Positions 7,075-14,796 of a DNA stretch of 42,208 bases are shown here, piece by piece. A model generated the notes under the pieces. That model had not been told where the DNA came from. It saw nothing but the letters and a program-made list of their open reading frames with translations, and did not search any database. Source of the DNA: Thalassotalea sp. 1_MG-2023 (GTDB lineage Bacteria; Pseudomonadota; Gammaproteobacteria; Enterobacterales; Alteromonadaceae). The translations under genes were made by a program, and so were the position numbers. Every line of letters begins with the position of its first letter. Within the stretch, counting starts at the first letter, position 1. The stretch is from NCBI RefSeq assembly GCF_030546745.1, contig NZ_JAUOPD010000027.1:1-42208 (forward strand), given 5' to 3'.

Positions 7075-9828
7075 ATGATAACGCAACAGGACAACCTTCG
7101 AACAAATACTTACCAAGCCAGGCGAAAAACGCACTGGCTCTTTGTGTTTATTACACTTGTACAATCCTTTAAAGTATTTAGTCAGTCAATGGTTGATGCA
7201 AAGCAGGAGTATCGCTTTGCTCATTTAAATCTGGAACAAGCATTAGTTGAAGTTGCGAAATTAAATAATACGCAATTGATCATGCAAGCAAAATCATTAA
7301 CTGAACAAAAACGTACGATCAGCTGTTTTTGCAGTATCAGTGAAATTCTAGATTTATTGCTTAAGAATACCCACTACCGGTATAGAATTTCTCAAAGTGG
7401 CAGTATTCTTATTGATCTAAAACCCAAAGTGGTTAATAAAACGGTAGCAACAGAAAGTACTGAGAATTATGAACGTATACTTATTACGGGCTCTGCCCAT
7501 GATGCAAAGTCAATTTTAAGAAGTACAAGCGCTGTAACCGTTTACAACAAATCAACGTTTATCTCCCAAGGGCTACCAAACAGCGCAGATATGCTAAAAC
7601 ACGTTCCAGGCTTTTGGGTGGAAGACTCAGGCGGTGAAGCCAATAATAATGTCGCTCCAAGAGGGCTTCGAGGCGGTGAAGGCTTTAGATTTATCAGTGT
7701 GATGGAAGATGGCTTGCCAATTAGCTATGACGGGATATGGGTCGATTTTTTTCAACGGCAAGATATTATGACAAATGCAGTAGAAACTATACGAGGGGGC
7801 AATAGTGGTATTGTCAGTTTAAATGGCCCTGCCGCTGTCGTGAACTTTATATCTGATGACGGTAGTAGTACTCAAAAGAATGAGTTTGTTATTAAACAAG
7901 GAGTTGATCATAAATCTACACGGTTTGATTTGAAAATTGTAGAGAAAGTTAATAAGAATTGGCACGTGGCATACGGTGGTTTTTATCGAAAAAGTGATGG
8001 TATTAGAGAGCCAGGATTTACAGCAGACAAGGGCGGACAATTTAAAATAGTCAGCAACTATAAAAATAAATTTCACTCGATTAACGTGGTAGGTAAAATA
8101 CTTGATGATAAAACAACATTTTATTCGCCAATTGTTTTCACCGGAGAAGAATCCCCACAAGCGGTAAAACAGCTATCATCAACACATGGTACTTTACTGA
8201 GTAAAGCATTCACTTCATTACCATTTACCTATCCTGTGGATGGATCGAACGTAACAGAATTTTATAATATTCAAGATGGCCAACAAACCAATTTACAGTC
8301 ATTAGGTATTTTTGGTCATCACGAGGTGAATACACATTGGCGCTTATCATATAAATTTCGTTACTCAGATATGACAAACGAAATGCTTACCATGCTTAAT
8401 CTCGATAATAATACAATTTCAACCGCGGAAGAATATTTGTCTTCTGAGCAAATAAGTGATTTTATCAATAAAAATAAGTTAGTTGGTGCAGTACAGCCAG
8501 TATTAAAAAGTACAGTCGACAATACAATAATAGATAACAAAAGCGATAAGCTATTTTCGTTAGCGCATCCTTTGTATTCAAAGTATGCGCAACATCAATG
8601 GCTCAGTAAAACCAATATATCATTTGATTATGATATGTTCAGTGGCACATTTGGCCATTATTTTGCGAGAAGTCAGTATTCTTCATTACCTTTAGATAAA
8701 TGGCTTGGGCAGTATTTGATAGATGTAAAACATCAACCACAGCGATTTGACGTGATTGCACTGAATAATGCAGGCGATGAAGTTGCCAAGATGACACGAG
8801 AAGGGCAGCTTTCTTTAACAGGGCCTGCTTATATTGATGGTACGGGCCTTGTACGATCACACTCATTATACGGACAGCTAACAATTGATGCTTTGGAAGA
8901 ATTAAGCTTTGATCTTGGCATACGGACCGAAAACTTACATTTAACGTCAGCAGCACAAACAGACAAACAATACTTTATCGACCAACAATATCCGGTGCGC
9001 TACTCCTCAGGAAATTATTTTACGCGAGAAAAAAAATTCAATGAATTTGCATGGAATATTGGGCTTAACTTTACGCCGTATAGTAACGTGGCATTATTCG
9101 CCAATATAGCAGATGCTTTCGAAATGCCGAGAGTTACTAGCTTTGGTAATGCAATAGGATGGTCTAATACGGTAGAAAGTGTGCCTGAAAACCTTACTTT
9201 TGAACAACCTGTTAGATTAACCTTTGGTGAACTGGGTGTAAGATATGATGATGGTGATTCGTCTATAACTGCGATTATATTTCAAACTAAATTTGATCCA
9301 CTATTAGTGAATGTATATCGAGGTAAGTCAGTATCAGATACCATTTTTATGAATACAAAAACAAAAGGACTTGAAATTGAATTCTCTCAACAAGTTAATC
9401 AGATTTTTTCGATTAAAGGTACAAGTGTGTGGCAGAGAGCTCGTTTTAATAATATTCCGTTGAGTTATGAAGAAAGCATTTATAATGGCAATCAAATTAC
9501 CAGAACACCAGAATTACAGATTAGGCTTGAACCTACTTTTACCCTAGATAATGTTAGTTTCGCAATTCGGTATCATTATATTGGTGATCGGTTTTCAGAT
9601 ATTGCTAATCAACGCAAATTACCACACTTTCAATATTTTGATACCAATATAAACTGGCAGATTACTTCACAGTTAGCGATCAACTTAGTAGGAAAAAATA
9701 TTTTCAATTCTTACGGGCTTACGGAAGGAAACCCTCGCACAAATGATAGCTCAGCGTCAGCGCCGCATTACTATGCTAGGCCTATATTTGGTCGCGCTTT
9801 TAGTTTATCAATACAATACAATTTTTAA
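7075..9828 (+). CDS. TonB-dependent receptor with STN signalling domain (FecA-like transducer)
   Basis: This 917-residue outer-membrane receptor is predicted both to import a ligand and to signal its presence to FecR. After a long basic leader and hydrophobic stretch (about 1-38) comes an STN domain at about 45-113 (FAHLNLEQALVEVAKLNNTQL, RTISCFCSISEILDLLL, YRYRISQSGSILI). A TonB-box-like ERILITG follows, then the plug with FWVEDSGGE and APRGLRGGEGFR, then the barrel ending in ...FGRAFSLSIQYNF. It is clearly paralogous to the receptor at 482-2989 along its whole plug and barrel, so the pair probably recognise related ligands. It lies 23 bases after fecR, completing a sigma/anti-sigma/transducer set. 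Two cysteines sit in the STN domain (CFC), which is unusual and may form a disulphide or coordinate a metal. Confidence 0.92.
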   Translation: MITQQDNLRTNTYQARRKTHWLFVFITLVQSFKVFSQSMVDAKQEYRFAHLNLEQALVEVAKLNNTQLIMQAKSLTEQKRTISCFCSISEILDLLLKNTHYRYRISQSGSILIDLKPKVVNKTVATESTENYERILITGSAHDAKSILRSTSAVTVYNKSTFISQGLPNSADMLKHVPGFWVEDSGGEANNNVAPRGLRGGEGFRFISVMEDGLPISYDGIWVDFFQRQDIMTNAVETIRGGNSGIVSLNGPAAVVNFISDDGSSTQKNEFVIKQGVDHKSTRFDLKIVEKVNKNWHVAYGGFYRKSDGIREPGFTADKGGQFKIVSNYKNKFHSINVVGKILDDKTTFYSPIVFTGEESPQAVKQLSSTHGTLLSKAFTSLPFTYPVDGSNVTEFYNIQDGQQTNLQSLGIFGHHEVNTHWRLSYKFRYSDMTNEMLTMLNLDNNTISTAEEYLSSEQISDFINKNKLVGAVQPVLKSTVDNTIIDNKSDKLFSLAHPLYSKYAQHQWLSKTNISFDYDMFSGTFGHYFARSQYSSLPLDKWLGQYLIDVKHQPQRFDVIALNNAGDEVAKMTREGQLSLTGPAYIDGTGLVRSHSLYGQLTIDALEELSFDLGIRTENLHLTSAAQTDKQYFIDQQYPVRYSSGNYFTREKKFNEFAWNIGLNFTPYSNVALFANIADAFEMPRVTSFGNAIGWSNTVESVPENLTFEQPVRLTFGELGVRYDDGDSSITAIIFQTKFDPLLVNVYRGKSVSDTIFMNTKTKGLEIEFSQQVNQIFSIKGTSVWQRARFNNIPLSYEESIYNGNQITRTPELQIRLEPTFTLDNVSFAIRYHYIGDRFSDIANQRKLPHFQYFDTNINWQITSQLAINLVGKNIFNSYGLTEGNPRTNDSSASAPHYYARPIFGRAFSLSIQYNF

Positions 9829-9970
9829 CGGTATTTATATTTTGTAAAGTATAGGAATCAAATCAACATTGTATTACAGAATTTATAAGCTTCCTTAAGC
9901 TGTAACATCTTGTGAAAATAGCAATTAACACAGAATAAGCACTCGTATGTATATTTGCTCAATTCTATTC
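9829..9970. other. Spacer downstream of the STN receptor
   Basis: This spacer lies between the receptor stop and the MITE-like element. Only a weak hairpin (AAGCTT-CC-TTAAGCT near 9888-9901) is seen and it lacks a T-run, so no convincing intrinsic terminator follows the receptor. A 72-codon reading frame starting at 9947 runs straight through the adjacent inverted-repeat element and is probably spurious. Confidence 0.4.
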
Positions 9971-10186
9971 GGGTCTGTTGATCTTTCGCGTTTATTTTTA
10001 AGCAGTTTATTGGTATTTAGCCGAGGCATTGCGATTAATATAAAAGCTGCCCTTTGGCTTCAGCTAAACACTATTTCTTCATGGTTGTTTGAAATTTACA
10101 AGGAACCACCATGTATCATTACTTACGCCTTGAACAAAAAAGTGTTTAGCTCGAACAAAATTTAATCTCGAAAGATCAACAGACCC
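9971..10186. mobile_element. MITE-like element, 216 bp, with 18-bp perfect terminal inverted repeats
   Basis: The left end GGGTCTGTTGATCTTTCG (9971-9988) is the exact reverse complement of the right end CGAAAGATCAACAGACCC (10169-10186). A second perfect inverted pair lies inside: AGCTAAACACT at 10062-10072 and AGTGTTTAGCT at 10141-10151. There is no transposase gene. The size and ends fit a non-autonomous miniature inverted-repeat transposable element mobilised in trans, or an internally deleted insertion sequence. I could not find a clear target-site duplication (left flank ...CTATTC, right flank TAGAGA...), which argues for an old insertion or decayed flanks. I cannot assign the parent IS family from memory. 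Confidence 0.8.
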
Positions 10187-10326
10187 TAGAGAGATCCCCC
10201 TTTATATTTACTACTATTAACCAGCGTGATAATGAACATCACTGATTCTATATTAGAGAAATGAACCTAAGTCGTTTAGCTTAAAGGTCATACCACTATG
10301 CTTGGTTTAATGATGAGGAAGGCGAA

Positions 10327-11526
10327 ATGACAACAACACTAAATACTCCTGAACATGGGCAAGAAATCACGCTTAATACTAATGGCAGTTTAAACGTACC
10401 CAATGCACCTATTATTCCGTATATCGTCGGTGATGGCATCGGTATTGATATTACACCAGTGATGTTAAAAGTAGTGGACGCTGCTGTAGCAAAGGCGTAT
10501 GGCGGTGATAAACGTATCGCTTGGTTGAAAACCTACGCCGGTGTTAGTGCGACTGAACATTTTAATGACGATATTTGGCTGCCTGATGAAACCGTTCAAG
10601 CATTCAAACAATATAAAGTTGGGATTAAAGGGCCGTTAGATGCGCCAATAGGTAGCGGCTTACAATCGTTAAGCATTCAATTGCGTGAACAGTTAAAAGT
10701 AAAACAAAGTATATTTTCGTTTCAATGCTTTGATGGATTACCTAAATTCATTAATCATCAACAACAAATACATATTGACGTATTTCAAAGCCAACCCACC
10801 TTACTTTCCAATAAAGAACACAATCAACAAACGGATGATGAACGTTTTACGAGTACCATCGCTATTGATCGTTCTGATGTGGAACAATTATTAAAAAAGG
10901 CGATCGAGCATGCGGTTGCACAAGATAAAAGAAGTGTTGCCTTAATACATGACGGCGGAAATACCGCAGATTTTACAGATGCAATTTGTCGTTGGGGATA
11001 TCAATTAGCAAAAACAGAATTTGATGGCAAAGTTATTAATGGTGGTCCATGGGTGAGTATTGTTAATCCTAAAACAGGTACTGATATCACAATTAAAGAC
11101 ATTAGTGTTGAGTCGATGATAGCACAACTTGTTTTAAACCCTGCTGAATATCAAGTGTTAGTCGCACCATTTGCTTACGGGCCGAGCTTACAAAGTTTGT
11201 TATCTACGTTAAGCAATACAACAGGCATTACACCCGCATGTTATTTAAGCCATAATGCGGCCGTATTTGAAGCAACCCATGGCACGGCTCAAAAGTATGC
11301 AGGGTTAAATAAAGTAAATCCTAGCGCTTTACTGCTTGCTGCTGTATTGATGTTAAGACATATTGGATGGCACGAAGCGGCAGAAAATATTGTAAAAGGG
11401 ATGCGTGATGCGATAAGGGCAAAAACAGTCACTTATGATCTAGCAAATAAAATAGCAGATAGCACCATGCTAACAAGTTCTGGTTTTGGTGATTGCATCA
11501 TTGAGCACATGAAAGCGATGCAGTAG
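10327..11526 (+). CDS. Isocitrate dehydrogenase-like protein lacking catalytic residues
   Basis: This 399-residue protein is homologous over its length to dimeric NADP-isocitrate dehydrogenase (E. coli Icd, 416 residues). Shared blocks include PIIPYI.GDGIG.D.TP at the start, GIKGPL, GYQLA..EF.G..I.GGPW, and the cofactor loop FEATHGTA.KYAG..KVNP. Comparison with the remembered E. coli sequence shows that nearly all substrate and metal ligands have changed. K230 becomes D209, D307 becomes P286, D311 becomes S290, R153 becomes Q154, and the ENSEDIYAG segment with Y160 is gone. R129 is also not preserved. An intact frame and a good ribosome binding site (AGGAAGG before the ATG) suggest that it is still expressed. 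It sits next to cspD-clpS-clpA, where the true icd lies in related genera. It is probably a pseudoenzyme; a regulatory or binding role is inference. Confidence 0.85.
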   Translation: MTTTLNTPEHGQEITLNTNGSLNVPNAPIIPYIVGDGIGIDITPVMLKVVDAAVAKAYGGDKRIAWLKTYAGVSATEHFNDDIWLPDETVQAFKQYKVGIKGPLDAPIGSGLQSLSIQLREQLKVKQSIFSFQCFDGLPKFINHQQQIHIDVFQSQPTLLSNKEHNQQTDDERFTSTIAIDRSDVEQLLKKAIEHAVAQDKRSVALIHDGGNTADFTDAICRWGYQLAKTEFDGKVINGGPWVSIVNPKTGTDITIKDISVESMIAQLVLNPAEYQVLVAPFAYGPSLQSLLSTLSNTTGITPACYLSHNAAVFEATHGTAQKYAGLNKVNPSALLLAAVLMLRHIGWHEAAENIVKGMRDAIRAKTVTYDLANKIADSTMLTSSGFGDCIIEHMKAMQ

Positions 11527-11546
11527 TCTTTTCATGTAGTAGACAT

Positions 11547-11577
11547 AAAAAAACACAGCCTCAGCTGTGTTTTTTTA
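11547..11577. terminator. Bidirectional intrinsic terminator between the icd-like gene and cspD
   Basis: The arms AACACAGC and GCTGTGTT flank the loop CTCA. An A-run lies on the left and a T-run on the right, so the hairpin serves both converging genes. Confidence 0.88.
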
Positions 11578-11589
11578 TTATCGGTATTA

Positions 11590-11814
11590 CTATTCAGTTA
11601 CATCGTCAAAGTCGGACGGTTTGATCACAGATGCGTGATGACCTTTTGGCCCCGCATTTAGTTCGTAATCAACATCTTGTCCTGCTTTTAATGTACGATA
11701 GCCGTCCATTTCTATTGTGGAATAGTGCGCGAAAATATCTTCACCACCGTCATCAGGACGGATAAAACCAAAGCCTTTTGCGTTGTTAAACCACTTCACT
11801 TTACCGTGAGCCAT
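11590..11814 (-). CDS. cspD: Cold-shock-domain protein CspD
   Basis: This 74-residue single cold-shock domain binds single-stranded nucleic acid. RNP-1 (KGFGFI) and RNP-2-type (DIFAHYS) motifs are visible, and the sequence KVKWFNNAKGFGFI...GGEDIFAHYSTI.MDGYRTLKAGQ matches E. coli CspD rather than CspA-type paralogues. In E. coli CspD inhibits replication in stationary phase, and its length there is also 74. A good ribosome binding site (AGAAGGAAG) precedes the ATG on the reverse strand. The gene is divergent from clpS-clpA, a conserved neighbourhood. Confidence 0.95.
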   Translation of the reverse strand: MAHGKVKWFNNAKGFGFIRPDDGGEDIFAHYSTIEMDGYRTLKAGQDVDYELNAGPKGHHASVIKPSDFDDVTE

Positions 11815-12025
11815 ACATCAACTTCCTTCTAAATTCATCGGTAATTCGGTATGCTTCCCCAGAAACATTAAGTTCAGTAAACAGTGACTAAAAAATAGTC
11901 ACTGTTTAAATCGTAGATAATAAAATAAATTAGTCAAGTATTATTCACAACTAATTAACCTATTATTTTTAATTTTTAACAAAATTGTTAAAGCAAATTT
12001 TTCTACCACAGACTAATATAAAAGA
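11815..12025. promoter_or_regulatory. Divergent control region of cspD and clpS-clpA, with a long perfect hairpin
   Basis: AAACAGTGACTA (11879-11890) and TAGTCACTGTTT (11896-11907) are perfect 12-base arms around five A residues, 65-93 bases upstream of the cspD start. The hairpin could be an operator or a structure in the cspD leader. A TAATAT box (12014-12019) lies only seven bases before the clpS ATG, and no ribosome binding site is seen there. That would fit a leaderless or near-leaderless clpS transcript, but no matching -35 box was found. Confidence 0.5.
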
Positions 12026-12346
12026 ATGAGCAATTGGAAAGAAATATTCGACAACCAAGAATTGTTAGAAGATGAGGTTGTTGATCAACATCAAAAACCG
12101 CCTATGTACAATGTAGTGTTGTTAAATGATGATTACACGCCGATGGATTTTGTCATCGACGTATTAAAAAAGTTTTTTGGTATGAACGAAGAAAAAGCAA
12201 CCGATGTTATGCTTGAAGTTCATTACAAAGGTAAAGGTCGTTGTGGCACATTTACTGCAGATGTAGCTGAAACCAAAGTCAGTTTAGTATGCGATTATGC
12301 GATAGAAAATCAGCATCCTTTAATGTGTACGATGGAAAAAGTATGA
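12026..12346 (+). CDS. clpS: ATP-dependent Clp protease adaptor ClpS
   Basis: This cytoplasmic adaptor delivers N-degron substrates to ClpAP. The 106-residue sequence shows the core [27 protein letters not shown], followed by [21 protein letters not shown] and the A.TKV..V..YA..N.HPL.CT tail, all standard for the family. The NDD and hydrophobic residues of the N-degron pocket are present. It ends 29 bases before clpA and should share its transcript. The start codon is not preceded by a recognisable ribosome binding site. Confidence 0.96.
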   Translation: MSNWKEIFDNQELLEDEVVDQHQKPPMYNVVLLNDDYTPMDFVIDVLKKFFGMNEEKATDVMLEVHYKGKGRCGTFTADVAETKVSLVCDYAIENQHPLMCTMEKV

Positions 12347-12375
12347 TTTTGCGTAGTGTCGAAGTGGAGTAGCCT

Positions 12376-14631
12376 ATGTTAAATAAAGATTTAGAAATTT
12401 CGTTAAATATGGCCTTTCGTCAGGCGAAAGAATCGCGTCATGAATTTATGACGGTAGAGCATTTGTTGTTGGCGTTGTTAGATAACCCCTCTTCAATAGA
12501 AGCCCTAAAGGCCTGTGGCGCTGATATGATAAAGCTCAGGCAGGAGTTACTCGACTTTATTGCCGAAACTACACCTGTGATCCCAGCGGAAGAAGAAGAG
12601 CGTGAAACTCAACCTACCCTTGGGTTTCAACGGGTATTACAGCGCGCTGTTTTTCATGTGCAATCGTCGGGGAAAAGCGAAGTTAGTGGCTCAAATGTCT
12701 TAGTTGCCATATTCAGTGAGCAAGAATCTCAAGCGGCTTATTTTCTTAAAAAATCTGATATTAACCGTTTAGATATTGTTAATTACATTTCTCATGGTAT
12801 TGCTAAAACGGAAGGTCAATCAACTAATAAAGCACATGAAGAAATAAATCAGCAAGAAGAAGAACCGCGCACCGTGGAAAATTTTGCCACAAACTTAAAT
12901 GAACAGGCAAAAATCGGCAGAATTGATCCGCTTATAGGTCGTGCAAGTGAGTTAGAAAGAACGTTACAAGTGCTTGGGCGTCGTCGCAAAAATAATCCAT
13001 TATTTGTTGGTGAAGCAGGGGTAGGTAAAACAGCTATTGCTGAAGGCTTGGCAAACCTAATTGTTTCAGAAAAAGTACCGGAATTTTTAGCTGACACAAC
13101 TATATACTCTTTAGATTTAGGAGCATTACTTGCTGGTACCAAGTATCGTGGTGATTTCGAAAAACGCTTCAAAGCATTATTGAAAGAACTTGAGCAAGAA
13201 GGTAATGCCATTTTATTTGTAGATGAAATACATACGATTATCGGTGCAGGCGCTGCTTCTGGCGGTATGATGGACGCTTCTAATTTAATTAAACCATTAT
13301 TGTCGTCAGGTAAATTACGTTGTGTGGGCTCTACAACTTATCAGGAATATCAAAATATTTTTGAGAAAGATCGCGCATTAGCAAGAAGGTTCCAAAAAAT
13401 TGATATTGTTGAACCAAGTATTGATGACACCACAAAAATTTTACAAGGTTTGAAAGAAAAGTATGAGTCGCATCACGGTATTCGCTATACCAATAAAGCA
13501 TTGCGTGCAGCAGCTCAGTTGTCAGCTAAATATATTAATGAACGTTTTTTACCTGATAAAGCAATAGATGTTATTGATGAAGCAGGTGCGAAACAACAAT
13601 TGCTTGCCAGCTCTAAACGTAAAAAAGTCATTAATGATGGCGATATTGAAACAATAGTGGCAAAAATGGCAAGGATCCCTGAAAAGTCAGTATCATCTTC
13701 TGAGAAAGATAGTTTACATACTTTGGATAGAAATCTTAAATTAGTCGTCTTTGGTCAAGATCATGCCATTGATGAATTAACATCTGTGATACGTTTATCT
13801 CGCGCTGGTTTAGGTCAAGAAAACAAACCGGTTGGTTCATTTTTATTTGCTGGCCCTACAGGTGTCGGTAAAACAGAAGTGACGCAGCAGTTATCTAAAG
13901 TGCTTGGAGTTGAGCTATTACGTTATGACATGTCTGAGTACATGGAAAAGCATGCGGTAAGTCGATTAATTGGTGCACCTCCCGGCTATGTAGGCTATGA
14001 ACAAGGTGGGTTATTAACTGACGCTGTGATTAAACATCCACATGCTGTTGTGTTATTAGACGAAATTGAAAAAGCACATCCTGATGTTTACAATATTTTA
14101 TTGCAAGTAATGGATCACGGAACATTAACTGATAACAATGGCCGTAAAGCTGACTTTCGAAATATTACGCTAGTTTTAACAACAAATGCTGGTGTAGCAG
14201 AAACAACAAGACAATCTATTGGTTTTAAACAACAAGATCACAGCTATGACGCATTGAATGAAATCAATAAAATATTTTCACCTGAATTTAGAAACCGCTT
14301 AGACAATATTATTTGGTTTAATCATTTAGATGACAATGTAATACACCAAGTAGTGGATAAATTCATTGTTGAGTTACAAGCTCAACTTGACGATAAGGGC
14401 GTTTCTCTTGAATTAACCAAAGATGCGAAAAAATGGCTTGCCGTTAATGGTTATGATAAAGCGATGGGCGCTAGACCAATGTCTCGTCTGATTCAAGAAC
14501 ACCTGAAAAAACCATTGGCTAATGAACTGTTATTTGGAGATTTAGTACAAGGTGGCGTTGCCAAAGTAGGGGTGAAAAAAGATAAGCTCGTGTTAAGTTT
14601 TGAATCTAAAAAAGAGCTTGTCGAACATTAA
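12376..14631 (+). CDS. clpA: ATP-dependent Clp protease ATP-binding subunit ClpA
   Basis: This hexameric AAA+ unfoldase feeds ClpP. At 751 residues it is close to the 758 of E. coli. The N-domain (1-145) binds ClpS. The first AAA module has Walker A GEAGVGKT at 212-219 and Walker B ILFVDEIHT. The second has Walker A GPTGVGKT at 493-500 and Walker B VVLLDEIEKAH, plus the sensor-2 motif GARPMSRLI near the C-terminus. The absence of the ClpB middle coiled coil and the adjacency to clpS decide ClpA over ClpB/ClpC. Confidence 0.97.
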   Translation: MLNKDLEISLNMAFRQAKESRHEFMTVEHLLLALLDNPSSIEALKACGADMIKLRQELLDFIAETTPVIPAEEEERETQPTLGFQRVLQRAVFHVQSSGKSEVSGSNVLVAIFSEQESQAAYFLKKSDINRLDIVNYISHGIAKTEGQSTNKAHEEINQQEEEPRTVENFATNLNEQAKIGRIDPLIGRASELERTLQVLGRRRKNNPLFVGEAGVGKTAIAEGLANLIVSEKVPEFLADTTIYSLDLGALLAGTKYRGDFEKRFKALLKELEQEGNAILFVDEIHTIIGAGAASGGMMDASNLIKPLLSSGKLRCVGSTTYQEYQNIFEKDRALARRFQKIDIVEPSIDDTTKILQGLKEKYESHHGIRYTNKALRAAAQLSAKYINERFLPDKAIDVIDEAGAKQQLLASSKRKKVINDGDIETIVAKMARIPEKSVSSSEKDSLHTLDRNLKLVVFGQDHAIDELTSVIRLSRAGLGQENKPVGSFLFAGPTGVGKTEVTQQLSKVLGVELLRYDMSEYMEKHAVSRLIGAPPGYVGYEQGGLLTDAVIKHPHAVVLLDEIEKAHPDVYNILLQVMDHGTLTDNNGRKADFRNITLVLTTNAGVAETTRQSIGFKQQDHSYDALNEINKIFSPEFRNRLDNIIWFNHLDDNVIHQVVDKFIVELQAQLDDKGVSLELTKDAKKWLAVNGYDKAMGARPMSRLIQEHLKKPLANELLFGDLVQGGVAKVGVKKDKLVLSFESKKELVEH

Positions 14632-14663
14632 CCTTGTTGTTTTAGTTTACTCATAATCGAAGA

Positions 14664-14694
14664 TAAAAAACGCCACATTGAGTGGCGTTTTTTT
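14664..14694. terminator. Bidirectional terminator after clpA
   Basis: The arms ACGCCAC and GTGGCGT surround the loop ATTGA, with an A-run before and a T-run after. It can stop both clpA and the converging protease gene. Confidence 0.9.
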
Positions 14695-14720
14695 ATTGCA
14701 AGACAAATCGAAATAAATCG

Positions 14721-14763
14721 TTAACTTACTTAGCGCTACTTTAGCGCGCTAAAGATAAGTTAA
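14721..14763. repeat. Nested palindromes between clpA and the protease gene
   Basis: A perfect 16-base palindrome, CTTTAGCGCGCTAAAG (14739-14754), lies inside a perfect 8-base inverted pair TTAACTTA (14721-14728) and TAAGTTAA (14756-14763). No T-run follows, so it does not look like a terminator. Its role is unknown. Confidence 0.7.
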
Positions 14764-14796
14764 ATTGTTTGAGTATAATCGCTTCATCGGTTAATT

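Noticed and set aside
9947-10165. 72-codon frame overlapping the MITE-like element
   Set aside because: It begins outside the element and runs through its inverted repeats, has no ribosome binding site and resembles no protein.
10327-11526. Sequencing errors explaining the missing Icd active site
   Set aside because: Flanking alignment blocks remain in one frame, and the 40-residue block around D307/D311 has the same length as in E. coli, so substitutions rather than frameshifts are responsible.
12376-14631. ClpB or ClpC instead of ClpA
   Set aside because: The middle coiled-coil domain is missing and clpS is directly upstream.
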